Source: Brachynemurus nebulosus | Lineage: Eukaryota; Arthropoda; Insecta; Neuroptera; Myrmeleontidae | Assembly (NCBI GenBank): GCA_035578155.1 | Contig: JAPWDM010000006.1 | Coordinates: 14,028,305 to 14,092,304, forward strand | Direction of reading: 5' to 3' | DNA length: 64,000 bases | Part shown: one piece after another, positions 1 to 10,110 of the stretch | Numbering within the stretch: the first letter of the stretch is position 1 | Layout of the letters: every line of letters starts with the position of its first letter | Notes under the pieces: model-generated | The model's database searches: none | Seen by the model: the letters and a program-made list of their open reading frames with translations, nothing else | What the model was told of the DNA's origin: nothing | Made by a program: the position numbers and the translations under genes

Positions 1-517
1 GTCTTTTCAGAATTTAAAAAATCTGAAATATTTAGCAATAATAGAAGATGATACTGTTTACACTGATCCTATATTTTTTTGTAGCAAGTATTACGTTCAG
101 ATATTTCTTCGGTCGGTCGTAAACAAAGTCAATTAGGTTTATTGGAATTTTCAAGAATATCTTCTTCTTGTATATGCATGTGTACGAGTGTAGTGAATGA
201 TGAAATACTATAGAAACGACGATCCTCGTTAATCGACTGACTAGTTGGGCAAACGACAATTTGGTAACAAACTGGCGGAGTTGAAATGTCTGCTTAAGAC
301 GATTGTCAAGGTGCGGTTGGATGATTTGAGTGTGGAAAATTCTCATTGTATACGGTACATAAATAAGTACACAAATAGATCAAATATTGTACACGTTCAG
401 GGATTTTAACGATACTGAATACATAGGAAAATTAATTGATATGTACCGAGTGTTCTTAAACGAGTATAAGGTGGCCTTCCATTGCGAGACAATAATATAA
501 CAATTTTTCATTTTTTA
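1..517. other. AT-rich DNA, nothing recognised
   Basis: No tRNA-like box, inverted repeat or convincing open frame was seen. The short open frame on the minus strand at 32-346 has no recognisable domain and ordinary AT-rich composition. Confidence 0.5.
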
Positions 518-1621
518 TTAAGGGGAGATTCGTTAGAAAAAAAGAAATCAATTTTTTCTTTTCATAATTATCTTCTTTACGGTGTTAGAAATATTCTTCT
601 GAAATTTTATTTTAAAAAAATAAAAAATCAAAAAGTTATGGGAATTTTAGTGCACGCACTTTACTATAATTCAATTTAAATATAAAAAATTTTAATGGGC
701 GATTCTCGCGTGACGCACGTGACATTTTTGCAATAAAAACATTTTTTTTTTTTTAAATGAAATTAATAACAAACAAAACAAAAAGTTTATATCACGAGGC
801 AACTGGATTAAAATTTTTTGAGCATATTTTAATTTATATTTGAAATGCAGGACTCCAAATATAAAACATAAACTTCGTTTTGTACGATGTCCCGTGCGTC
901 ACGTGAGTTTATGCCTTATATTTTGAGTACTGGACTGCAGATAAAAATTAGAATATGCTCAAAAAATTTTAATCCATTTTCTGCGTATTATAAACATTCT
1001 GTTTTGTTTATTATTAATTGCATTTTTTATAAAAAAAAAATATTTTTGTTACAAAAATGTCCCGTGCGTCACGCGAGAATCGCCCAAATGCTATTTTTTC
1101 GAAAGTACGTTTTACGACATGGTTACTCATGTATCTCAAAAAGTATTTGAGATATCGACATAAATCAAAGTGCATATTATTCCCCGATACCGTCGTTTTG
1201 GCAGGAACTAGGATCTTTTGGTTCCGTAACATATTTTCAAAATGGCGGCTGTATATAATCGAGAAAGAGCGGTAATTTTTGAAAACTTATTTTCAAAATA
1301 CGATTTCTCCCTGGTTTTTTATTTTTTTTCTTAGATCCTAGTTAGTGCCATAACTGTATAAGTATGTATAATTTTAGAAAATTCTTAATTTTTTTGATTT
1401 TGGTTCACTGGGGATGTCAGAACGCGAGGAACCATCAAGGTGAGAAAATCTCGCAGTGTCGACTTGATCATTTTTGAATTTTTTTTTTTGAAAATTTTTT
1501 GTAATCTCAAGACATGTTATACATATACAATGTTGTATATTTAGTTTTTTAATAAAATATATTTGTATAAAAAAAAAAAAAATGGTAGATTTTTGATGTT
1601 TTTTGGCGAATCTCCCCTTAA
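518..1621. mobile_element. TTAA-flanked inverted-repeat element, family A
   Basis: The left end reads TTAAGGGGAGATTCGTTA and the right end is its inverse, GGCGAATCTCCCCTTAA, so the termini are inverted repeats of about 17 bp beginning at TTAA on both sides. No transposase frame lies between them, which makes this a non-autonomous element. TTAA target duplication is typical of piggyBac-type transposition, but the terminal GGGG is not the usual piggyBac start, so the superfamily is an inference. The interior is AT-rich and holds a separate palindromic element at 697-1085. Confidence 0.65.
697..1085. repeat. Foldback element nested in family A
   Basis: The left arm starts GGGCGATTCTCGCGTGACGC and the right arm ends with the inverse, GCGTCACGCGAGAATCGCCC. 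The complementarity continues inward for roughly 90 bases through the T-rich run and an ATTAATAACAAACAAAACA block. A third copy of the GTCCCGTGCGTCACG terminal motif sits internally near 888-903, which suggests a dimer or a solo end inside. No coding capacity. Confidence 0.7.
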
Positions 1622-2080
1622 ACTTCAAATTGAGGTTTTCTTTTGTAGTTTTTCACAAATTGTTAGTTTTACTCACCAATTTCCCTATGCATACAATTCA
1701 AGGATACTTTCTGTTGTTCTTGTGTTATTGTTACGGAATGAAATGAATGCTATGAAGTGAACACTGACAAGTTATTTCTAACGTTACACGTTATTGCTTT
1801 TACACCGAACCTACAGGACATTAATCTGGATTTTACATATTTATTTACGTACCTACAGCTAGTACCCTAGTCAGGGTCGTATTTATGATTTTTGTGCCTC
1901 TAGGCAGGGAAGCAAACCCACTTTGGCGCCCTAGACATTTTCTTCTTACCGGGCCTCCACCGACCTTCACAAAATAGAGCATGTAATGCTTCACCCAAGA
2001 ATTCTATTTAAAATTAAAGAATTGCTTTTGAACATTTCTCTAATGTAAATTAAAAATCACAAAGTGATTGAAAAAATTAT
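1622..2080. other. Unclassified; possible lone transposon end at 1874
   Basis: The motif CAGGGTCGTATTTATG near 1874 followed by a CTCTAGGCAGGG stretch resembles a hAT-type terminus. A similar CAGGGTCGGATTAAG occurs near 27115. No partner end was found for either, so this is only a candidate. Confidence 0.25.
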
Positions 2081-2082
2081 CC

Positions 2083-2165
2083 GGATCGGCCGGGAATCGA
2101 ACCCAGGATTGCGCTATCAATCAACGGACGAACTATGGCTACTGCGGCATCTCTCCCGACGCGGC
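2083..2165 (-). repeat. tRNA-derived SINE head or tRNA pseudogene
   Basis: On the minus strand a perfect B-box GGTTCGATTCC sits in a canonical five-pair T arm (CTGGG/CCCGG). An A-box-like TAGCCATAGTTCG lies upstream. The anticodon arm can form GATTG/CAATC, but its loop has only six bases, and the acceptor strands do not pair well. It is therefore read as a SINE head or decayed tRNA rather than a working tRNA gene. Confidence 0.5.
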
Positions 2166-2828
2166 ATCTCTCCCACACTTACCCTAGTTCAATTTCGAAA
2201 TTTTCGACTATCCATACTTCGGTTATACGTAAACCGTTACATTTTTTTTTGGTACCAATTTTTAGCGGTACGAATTTTTTCGACTGTATGCCAGCCCAAA
2301 AACGTAATATCCATATTAATTAATCAAAGCTTCAAAAATAATGTTTTATGTCATCGTCATTAATATAACTTATCGAAATCATTTCCCAGTAAATGACTAT
2401 ATTATGTATATTTGAATTGAAAATAAATATTTGTTTGTGATTTGATGTTGATTCGTTTAATTTTTGATATAACCGTGTATATTATACCTACCATTGAATT
2501 AATTTGAAACGAAAAAGCTTTTTGACAAATATTGAATGAAGCATTTTCGTACAAATATACGTTTGGAGAGAGAGATACATGCAAAATATAACTACATAAA
2601 TACAATATACACCATAAAAAAGATCTGTTTAACAAATAAATTATGGTTGCGTCCTTTTTTTTTGTGGGAACTTACAAATGCGTGAAATAGCTTAATACAC
2701 ATTGACTGACTAACTTGATATGTACTGGCCACTGGATTTTTTTATTCACGTATGAATACAGAATGTTCCAGAATGTGCACACACTATAATCGCGAAATAT
2801 ATTTATGCAAAAATTCAGAATGGGATTA
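2166..2828. other. AT-rich DNA, nothing recognised
   Basis: No inverted repeat with matching ends, tRNA box or plausible exon was seen. Short open frames here have no recognisable motif. Confidence 0.45.
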
Positions 2829-3496
2829 TTAAGGGGGGAGGATCCTCCAGACAACAAGTTTTTTAATAATTTTTTTTAAGAAACTGGATACATTTATTTT
2901 ATCAAATGAAGTTAGATACTATAGTACTTGTCATGGTGTATTCACTCATAGATTTTCATGCAAAAAAAAGAAAAAATGGCGGCGCTACAGCTGTTCTAAG
3001 TTGACTCTTTTAATTTGCGCCGTTCAAAATCGGGCAAAAAAATTTTATTAAAATAAGTCATTACGCTTTGCATATACTTATTTCTGAGGAGAAAATTTTT
3101 TTTTTCACAATTTAAAATCAAAAAGAAAAAAATTTCACTTTTTTTTTTTTATTAACAAATTGTTATAAACAATATTTATAGTAATAATTTTTGTAAAATT
3201 TTAGGTATATGCATAGGCCAATATCTTAAAGAATATCTGTACAAAATTTCAAGTTAATACCTTAATAACTTTTTAAGTTATGTTCCACGGCGCGAAAAAA
3301 AACTTGTTTTGAGAAAAACGCTATTAAAAAGTTTTCGTTCTTGAAAAGTAGAGTTAAAAGCAGTTTGTCGTTATGTAAGATAATCTTTCTGTTGGGATTA
3401 AAACATTAGAAATATAATCCTTAAGCTTCAAATGAACTTTTAAAGCAAAACAAAAAATGAAAATTTTAAAAGTTCTGGAGGACTCTCCCCCCTTAA
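2829..3496. mobile_element. TTAA-flanked MITE, family B (complete)
   Basis: Both ends carry TTAA and a 23-bp inverted repeat. The left starts TTAAGGGGGGAGGATCCTCC; the right, read inversely, starts TTAAGGGGGGAGAGTCCTCC. The length is 668 bp and there is no transposase frame. A fragment holding the right end of the same family is at 46300-46436, which confirms this is a dispersed repeat and not a chance palindrome. Confidence 0.78.
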
Positions 3497-3599
3497 GTAA
3501 ATGGTTTTGGTGTATACAGAAACATTGGCTAGAAATTTGAAATAAGTTTATCAGTACCAAAGTGAATCCTTTTTTAAAATTGATTTATTTTTTAACATT

Positions 3600-3735
3600 G
3601 TGTTACGAAAATAAAAATGTTAATTACAATTCAAATAGTGCTTCAAAAATTGTCAAACTGGATTGGCTGGGACTCGAACCCGAATCTCTTGGTTGCTAGC
3701 CAAGCGCCTTATCGATTAGGCTACCGAACCGCTCG
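3600..3735 (-). repeat. tRNA-derived SINE (Ala-AGC-like head)
   Basis: Read on the minus strand, an A-box-like GTAGCCTAATCGATAAGG is followed by a five-pair anticodon arm CTTGG/CCAAG. Its seven-base loop CTAGCAA would present AGC. A perfect B-box GGTTCGAGTCC follows. The acceptor and T stems carry mismatches, so this is not a functional tRNA. The tail after the B-box (CCAGTTTGACAATT and onward) recurs at 10059-10110, which is the evidence for a SINE rather than a lone tRNA pseudogene. Confidence 0.6.
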
Positions 3736-3908
3736 TTCGAGTGCCACTCCAGTCCGACAATCAATCAAACACATCCTCTAATGCCAAACGCAGTTATATT
3801 TTTAATTTCAAATGTTATCGAGTGCCTGTGAGAAACATTATTATTAATGTATGGCGAACTTTTGTTTGCATTTATACATACACCAATATTCATATGTTCA
3901 CTTAATGG

Positions 3909-4651
3909 TGTAATGGTGGTAGGTGTCAGCCGAGAACTTTAGGCAATCAAATTTACACTAATGTAGTGTTGATTGCCTCTGTGAGATTGATTAATTTTTG
4001 GGAACTTATCATGAGCTCAAACCCCAGGTAACGTGGTTGATGTCGCCAACTAGCGGCTGTAACGTGAACTATGTGAGGCCGCCATCATGATTCCGATATT
4101 GATTTCTTACAGCAGAGGTTGATTTTGTGATTACCCGAACTTAGTTTTTTTTAGAGAGAGATAGCGACCAACGAACAACGGTGAACAAGTGGTATGTTGA
4201 TGCTTCGCGCATCACTTACTCACTCACAATGTGACCTTAAATAGGTGCAAACGTAATTTTGTTGTGAGTCATAAAAAGATCTAAAACTATATTTAAATTA
4301 AATTTGTAAAATATTTTTATAATCTTTTAAAAATATAAAATACTTAAAATATAAAAATAAATATAAAATATTAAAATAAAACTTTTGTATTATTTCAAAT
4401 ACCATAATTAAACATCTATCGACTAATAGAATTTTATTTTGTAATCAACAAATTGTTCAACGCTAAACACACAACGGAGAGTAATTCTTCGACTGAACCC
4501 GATACCTTTGGAACTTCTATTAATTTTGGCATCCAATTTAGCGCTAATTCTGCGTGGGACAACAAGTAACAGTATTGGGCGCGAATTTTAAGTAATTTTA
4601 AATATAAGTAAAACCGCAACAACTGTTACAAAAACCACCCCAACTGTTACA
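3909..4651 (+). repeat. 5' LTR
   Basis: 743 bp. It contains a strong hairpin at 3941-3978, with a ten-base stem AGGCAATCAA/TTGATTGCCT and a second CACTA/TAGTG helix. About 30 bp longer than the 3' LTR, partly because a short segment containing CAACAACTGTTACAAAAACC is duplicated close to its end. By eye the first roughly 275 bp match the 3' LTR without a difference, whereas the remainder differs at many positions. Confidence 0.88.
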
Positions 4652-4822
4652 AATATCATCCTAGTGGGAAAAGTGTGTTTTTGCGTTAAATAACGTAAAC
4701 CGAAAAGACATAAAATTCTGGAAAAACTTAAGTGACTGGTGTTTTTCGTTAGTAATAAACTTTTGGTGTCTGTACTGTTGAATTGTTACTTTTGGTGGAA
4801 CTGTTACGAAGTGCTCATAACA

Positions 4823-6379
4823 ATGGAAGCACACGCTGCTGATAATCCAAAACCGTTAACGCTCGCTGATTATAGTTTTATTGGTGCGAATCTGGCAACA
4901 TCTACACCCAGAAACAATGTCGTGTCCGACGATGAAACAACGTACATCGACTCCATGGAAGTTTTGGTTCCCGAATCTCCAAAATCAGATCCTGAAATCA
5001 CACCACCTAATCCAGAGGCTATTGCTGTGCCGAATACCAGTGGATCTTCATCGGCGGATTCTGGTGTCGTACTTTCAACTTCAGACCGATCAGCCGACTC
5101 CAGCAGTGGTCCAAAAGGTGATATTAATCCTACTACTGATATCACAGGTTTGATATATTCATTTCAACAAATTATGTTGTCTAAATTTAGTGAACAAAAT
5201 GATAATTTTAATACAAAACTTGACCAAAACAATAAGGAATTGAAATCGGATTTAAATGCTTTAAAATCTGATGTTAAGGAATTAAATTCAAAGTTTGATG
5301 CCAAATTAGACGAGTTTAATGTCAAGGTTAACGCTCGTTTTGAGAGTGAACGTAAAGAAACTTTGAGTTTGATTAATGCACAAAACTCCAAGATTGATAA
5401 TGTTAAAGCAGAAATAAGTACAAGTTTAGATAATGTAAATTTTCACTTGAAAGAGGAAATTCGTTCGAATAATGTAAGCTGTGTATCAAAAAATGAGTCA
5501 ATTAAGAATCAAGTGATTGCTTTTTCAGAAGACACGGTAAACAAATTTTCGACAATTGACTCGAAATTAGAAAAACATGATAAGCGAATTTCTTCAATCA
5601 ATGATAAAGTTAATGTTTTAGAAAATCACTTGGAACAGTCAGTTACTCAAAATGATAGTTCAGATTTACATAGTATTTCAGCCGGCAATATTCATTGTGG
5701 TAACGATCAGCCCACTAAAAATGAAATCATTTGCAATTTTGAATTTTCGAATAGTTCATTGACCCCGGACGATTTTGACCCTTTGACTACAACCGAGCAT
5801 TGCATAAATAATCCTTGCGAGACTAATTGCAGGTTTGTTAATAATGTTGCATTATTTGACACAGTTAATTGTCGGTCCGTTACATCCGTCAATGCTTCTG
5901 ACGAGATTACTGGAAATTTATGTTTGAATAACGATATTGCTCCTTACATTGATCTTAATAATAGTGATATATCACCCTTAGTTATCGATACTAATTCTAA
6001 ATCAACATTCTGCAGTGAACAGGTTGTTGTTTCGACAACTGTTACAGCCAAATCAGCCTATATTACCGATATCATTGACAAACATTTATACAACATGGTG
6101 ATCCATAATTTAGTTGACACTATCGAAAAACTTTTAGGATCCAATTTAACACTTGCACTTGACCGAGACGATAGTACTTCATCGGTTTATGTACAGTCTG
6201 TCTTAGATCCATCCGAAAATGATATATTTGAACTTAGCTATTTTCAGTTCTTTTACCGCATCAGTCACAACATGCCGCGTGCGGCACGTAAGACCGAACC
6301 AAATCGGAACCCAAAGGGTCCTCCCCGGTATTGGACGTTAAAGGGTTATTCCCTTTCCGTCCATTTATTTCCCAAATAA
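4823..6379 (+). CDS. Coiled-coil, gag-position protein of the LTR retrotransposon
   Basis: The frame is open further upstream from a GTG at 4739. The ATG at 4823 is chosen because it has A at -3 and G at +4 and lies about 170 bp after the 5' LTR; it gives 518 residues. Residues 1-110 are acidic and rich in Ser, Pro and Thr. Residues 113-272 are heptad-like and rich in Lys, Asp, Asn and Leu (for example SDLNALKSDVKELNSKFDAK), strongly suggesting a long coiled coil. Residues 275-480 are Asn/Ser/Thr-rich with scattered Cys. The last 35 residues are basic and Pro-rich (RAARKTEPNRNPKGPPRYW). There is no CCHC zinc knuckle, no protease DTG/DSG site and no YxDD box. Its position fits a gag-like structural protein, but I do not recognise the family. 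An intact 518-codon frame in such AT-rich DNA implies recent selection. Confidence 0.72.
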   Translation: MEAHAADNPKPLTLADYSFIGANLATSTPRNNVVSDDETTYIDSMEVLVPESPKSDPEITPPNPEAIAVPNTSGSSSADSGVVLSTSDRSADSSSGPKGDINPTTDITGLIYSFQQIMLSKFSEQNDNFNTKLDQNNKELKSDLNALKSDVKELNSKFDAKLDEFNVKVNARFESERKETLSLINAQNSKIDNVKAEISTSLDNVNFHLKEEIRSNNVSCVSKNESIKNQVIAFSEDTVNKFSTIDSKLEKHDKRISSINDKVNVLENHLEQSVTQNDSSDLHSISAGNIHCGNDQPTKNEIICNFEFSNSSLTPDDFDPLTTTEHCINNPCETNCRFVNNVALFDTVNCRSVTSVNASDEITGNLCLNNDIAPYIDLNNSDISPLVIDTNSKSTFCSEQVVVSTTVTAKSAYITDIIDKHLYNMVIHNLVDTIEKLLGSNLTLALDRDDSTSSVYVQSVLDPSENDIFELSYFQFFYRISHNMPRAARKTEPNRNPKGPPRYWTLKGYSLSVHLFPK

Positions 6380-6599
6380 CGTGGGAAATTTTCTAAACAT
6401 TGACCCAATACCCGATCATGTCAAAATTTTCCCGGTCTTTACGTAACCTATTTTGACACTAATTTTTACCAACATTGACTTATTTTCACGGTTTCGACCT
6501 TAAAATTATTACTTATTTTGACTTAGTTTGTAAGTTGTACCATATTACCATCCGTCTTAAAAGGGTTAAATATGGTAAACACCCTGTATGTCATTAAAT

Positions 6600-7190
6600 A
6601 AATTGCTCATATTTACAAGGCACCTATTGTTTTTCAATCATAGCCAGGAGCGTTATTACTTACCCGGTCATTTGTAAATTTAAAATTCAAACGAGTTGCT
6701 AATGAGAGCCATTTTTCATTTTTCATTATTTATTATTTATTGTGTATTTTTTGTGAATTTCGGTTTGAGGCACTCACTAGAGGCCCGCCAATTTGTAGGA
6801 ATTCACCATTTGAAGGAATAAACTGCTTATCCAATGCACTTATTATTTCCAATTACAGCCTGGAGCATCCTTAGCCCGGCTATTATAATATTTAAATAAG
6901 TTGCTTATTGGGGCGTTTATTGTATTTGTTATTTTTATAAATTTCGGTTGTGGCAAAAATTATTAGCCCGCCAATTTAAAATGTTTATTTTTATATGAAA
7001 ATGGAAAAAATTGCTCGCTTACAGCACTCATTATTTTTCAAAAATGTTAACCGGTGTAACCTTAGCCCTGCATTTCACAATTAGGAATGAATTGCCTATT
7101 AGAGCGTTTATAAATTCTATCATTTTTTACAAGTTACGGTTATGGCAATGTTACACGCCAGCCAGTTCTTAAATTTACAATTTAAATATT
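6600..7190 (+). repeat. Three degenerate ~190-220-bp tandem repeats inside the LTR element
   Basis: Units start near 6603, 6823 and 7011 with TTGCTCAT, CTGCTTAT and TTGCTCGC. In order, each contains a short ACTTATT or TCATTATT block, an AGCC-type motif (TAGCCAGGAGC, CAGCCTGGAGC, TTAGCCCTGC), an AATTCGGTT or AGTTACGGTT block followed by GGCA or GGCAA, and a closing CGCCAATTT or GCCAGCCAGTT block. The shared order of blocks, not high identity, supports the call. Confidence 0.6.
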
Positions 7191-9330
7191 AACATATTTA
7201 CATTTTTTGGCGCGAAGCGAAAATGCTCGGCCCTAGTATTAAAAAAAAAATTAATTGATACGCAGTATACAAAACCTTAACATAACGGTCTATTTAACGA
7301 TTTTATGTATTTAAAATTCGATACTATATTAAGAATAACTACATTCATATATCGAAATTATTATCAAATTCTTTGTCCTTTTATAGTAAAAGTTGACAAT
7401 ATTTCTCATTAATGACTTTTTTTACAAAGATTGACAATTTTTTATCACTGAAAGTGGAATTTTTCTAAAATATTGACTTATTAGACATCCTCAATGTTTT
7501 ATTTTTAAGATTATTTTCTGCTGATTTGTCGAAATTTACAAATTTTTATCCAGCTAAAGTGAAATTTTTCATTCCCTAAAATTTTAACGAATTATTTTAT
7601 AAAAATATTACCACATATAATATGTACATATATGCGTATTTCCTGTATGTGTATTTGTTTGTTCAAAATATTTTAATGTTTCACACAGCCTTGATAGGGA
7701 ACGGAGAACGCGTGTATGTACCTGTGTTACATCTACTTCGGTCAAAAAACAAAATATTATATATTTTGTATTAAAACTGCAGTATGTACCTTTGTATACG
7801 GCTTAATTACATTTTTCACTTATAACTGTAATAACTTATAATTACTCTAGCCTTTGGTAAATTATCTTTGTAATGTTATTTGCGTTAGTTTTCATTTATA
7901 ACGATAATGGCTCATTATTACTTTAGCCTTTTGGAATCGTTTCAAATTACTTTTGAAAAAAAAAAAGAAGACTAACATATTGGTTCATGTAACCAACGTG
8001 CGTCGTAAAAGCTAAAAAGCATCACTTCGTACAAAATTTTTGTATTATCCCTTTTTGTAGTCATTTTTTCTATCTTAGTGAATAAGTTTTTTATTTTATC
8101 ATTTTGACTATTTTTGTTTTGTCCTGAAAAACTTGTAGGTAATGGGACATCAGTTACCCTATTGAATTAATATTTCCGTTAATTAACGAACCTTTTAACT
8201 TATATTTTTTTTATTATTTCTTTCGTTTCGAATTAAAAGAACGTAAACTTTGGAACATGCTGTATTTTCCTTTCTTGTTTGAGTTTTTTCTTTCATATAT
8301 ATTGAATAATTTTTATTTTTCGTACCTTTAAAGTTTTATCATACCAATTTCTTTCTATTGTATTCGTGAATTTTTTAATTCCTGGAAAAAGAGGTATTGT
8401 TTCACATACTTATTAAAGAAATATTTTTAATTTCTTTCCAATGTATCAACTAATTTTCTAAATCATATTTAAAATAGAAGGAAAGTGGTACAAATTTCGT
8501 TGTATGTATCAATAATTTTGAATTTTTCTAAGACATATTTTTTATTTACCATTCTGCAAATATTTTTTTTTATTATTTTAAACGCATTATGTATTTTTAA
8601 AACTTGACATTTTTATGATCATAAAAATAAAGTTAAACAGAAAAATAATTTAATTGGCCTGAGAAAGCTTATTTCATTGTGGTTTGTTGTTTTACTCAAA
8701 TCATGATCAAACTAACCCATTTTTTTCTCAGAAATTCTTTTTAAATAACTAAATATTTTCATCCTTGCAATATTATGAAATTTGTTTGATTTTATACGAA
8801 AATATAAAAATATTAAATGTTTGATTCTGAATGAATAATGTTTGTGCGCTATATATCTTCACTATTCTTTTTTAAATTTTTTTTTTATCATCGATTTGAT
8901 GCAAATTCTTTTTTAAATTGTAGTTGTTTTTTCACAACTAACACTAATATATTTATGAATTTAGTATGCAATTATTTTTTCTTGAAAAATTTTTTTTTTT
9001 TGTTTGTTTTGTTTGACATTAAGAAGGATTTAAAATAACACAATAATTTTCATTCTGATTTATTTTTAAGAGAAAATTTTGCTTTACAATATATTATAAT
9101 TAAACTTGGCGATTGATGGATTATAAAAGAAAATTTTTTTTTTCTTTTTCGTCTGAGTTTAAACAACAAAGTAATTTCATTTAACTATATGTCTTATGTA
9201 AATTTTGTAATTTTTGTAATCACGTTTTCGCTGGTCGTTATAACATTTTCCACTTTTGTGTAGGATTTTTTCTAGGTTGATTTTGTCCAGTTCGCATGTA
9301 TAATTGCTACGCAATTCTAAATGCGAACTG

Positions 9331-9341
9331 AGGCGGGGGTA
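9331..9341 (+). promoter_or_regulatory. Polypurine tract of the LTR retrotransposon
   Basis: AGGCGGGGGTA lies directly before the TG of the 3' LTR. This is the expected position and composition of the plus-strand priming site, and it stands out in T-rich surroundings. Confidence 0.7.
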
Positions 9342-10054
9342 TGTAATGGTGGTAGGTGTCAGCCGAGAACTTTAGGCAATCAAATTTACACTAATGTAGT
9401 GTTGATTGCCTCTGTGAGATTGATTAATTTTTGGGAACTTATCATGAGCTCAAACCCCAGGTAACGTGGTTGATGTCGCCAACTAGCGGCTGTAACGTGA
9501 ACTATGTGAGGCCGCCATCATGATTCCGATATTGATTTCTTACAGCAGAGGTTGATTTTGTGATTACCCGAACTTAGTTTTTTTTAGAGAGAGATAGCGA
9601 CCAACGAACAACGGTGATAAAGTGCTATGATGTTGCTTCGCGCATCAAGCACGCACTCACAATGTGACCTTAGATAGGTGCAAACGTAATTTTGTTGTGA
9701 GTCATAACAAAGATCTAAAACAATGTTTGAATTAAATTTGTAAAATATTTTTATAATTATTTAAAAAATATAAAATACTTGAAATATAAAATATTAAAAT
9801 AAAACTTTTTTATTATTTCTAATACCATATTTAAACATTTATCGAATAATACAATTTTATTTTGTAATCAACAAATTGTTCGACGCTAAACACACAACGG
9901 AGAGTAATTCTTCGACAGAACCCGATACCTTTGGAATTTTTTATTAATCTGGCATCCAATTTAGCGCTATTTCTGCGTGGGACAACAAGTAACAGTGTTG
10001 GGCGCGAATTTTAAGTAATTTTAAATATAAGCTAAAACCACCCCAACTGTTACA
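9342..10054 (+). repeat. 3' LTR
   Basis: 713 bp, beginning TGTAATGGTGG and ending CTGTTACA, followed by the duplicated target ATGG. It carries the same hairpin as the 5' LTR at 9374-9411. It lacks the short duplicated segment near the LTR end and differs from the 5' LTR mainly after its first ~275 bp. Confidence 0.88.
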
Positions 10055-10058
10055 ATGG

Positions 10059-10110
10059 CCAGCTAAAATTCAAATAGTGTTTGAATAATTGTCAAACTAA
10101 ATCGGCTGGG
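10059..10110 (-). repeat. Truncated copy of the 3600-3735 SINE
   Basis: The stretch CAAATAGTG, TTGTCAAACT and GGCTGGGACTCGA matches the tail and B-box of the SINE at 3600-3735. It then stops abruptly at an A-rich run, so the tRNA head beyond the B-box is missing. It begins just beyond the target duplication of the LTR element. Confidence 0.55.

Larger units (their letters stand above)
6380..9341 (+). other. Long non-coding 3' interior of the LTR element
   Basis: Nearly 3 kb between the ORF stop and the 3' LTR has no long open frame on either strand and no trace of reverse transcriptase or integrase motifs. Its first part holds the degenerate tandem repeats listed separately. The remainder is AT-rich with frequent T runs. 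It is inferred to be structural or packaging RNA, or filler that replaced pol. Confidence 0.6.
3909..10054 (+). mobile_element. Non-autonomous LTR retrotransposon
   Basis: Two long direct repeats (3909-4651 and 9342-10054) both begin TGTAATGGTGG and end CTGTTACA, giving canonical TG...CA LTRs. The bases ATGG lie immediately outside both ends (3905-3908 and 10055-10058), a 4-bp target duplication. A purine-rich tract lies directly before the 3' LTR. The 4.69-kb interior encodes one coiled-coil protein and no protease, reverse transcriptase, RNase H or integrase. Length, LTRs and missing pol resemble large non-autonomous LTR elements mobilised by an autonomous relative. The superfamily cannot be assigned; a 4-bp duplication is compatible with Gypsy or BEL/Pao. 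I could not identify a convincing primer-binding site; the only TGGG near the LTR end is at 4665. Confidence 0.88.

Noticed and set aside
3661..3735. Functional tRNA-Ala(AGC) gene on the minus strand
   Set aside because: The acceptor and T stems have mismatches and the downstream tail is repeated elsewhere, so a SINE is the better reading.
4652..4690. Primer-binding site after the 5' LTR
   Set aside because: TGGGAAAAGTG starts 13 bases after the LTR and I could not match it with confidence to a tRNA 3' end.
4739..4822. N-terminal extension of the retrotransposon ORF from a GTG
   Set aside because: Eukaryotic initiation at GTG is unlikely; the ATG at 4823 has A at -3 and G at +4, and the extension is hydrophobic sequence close to the LTR end.
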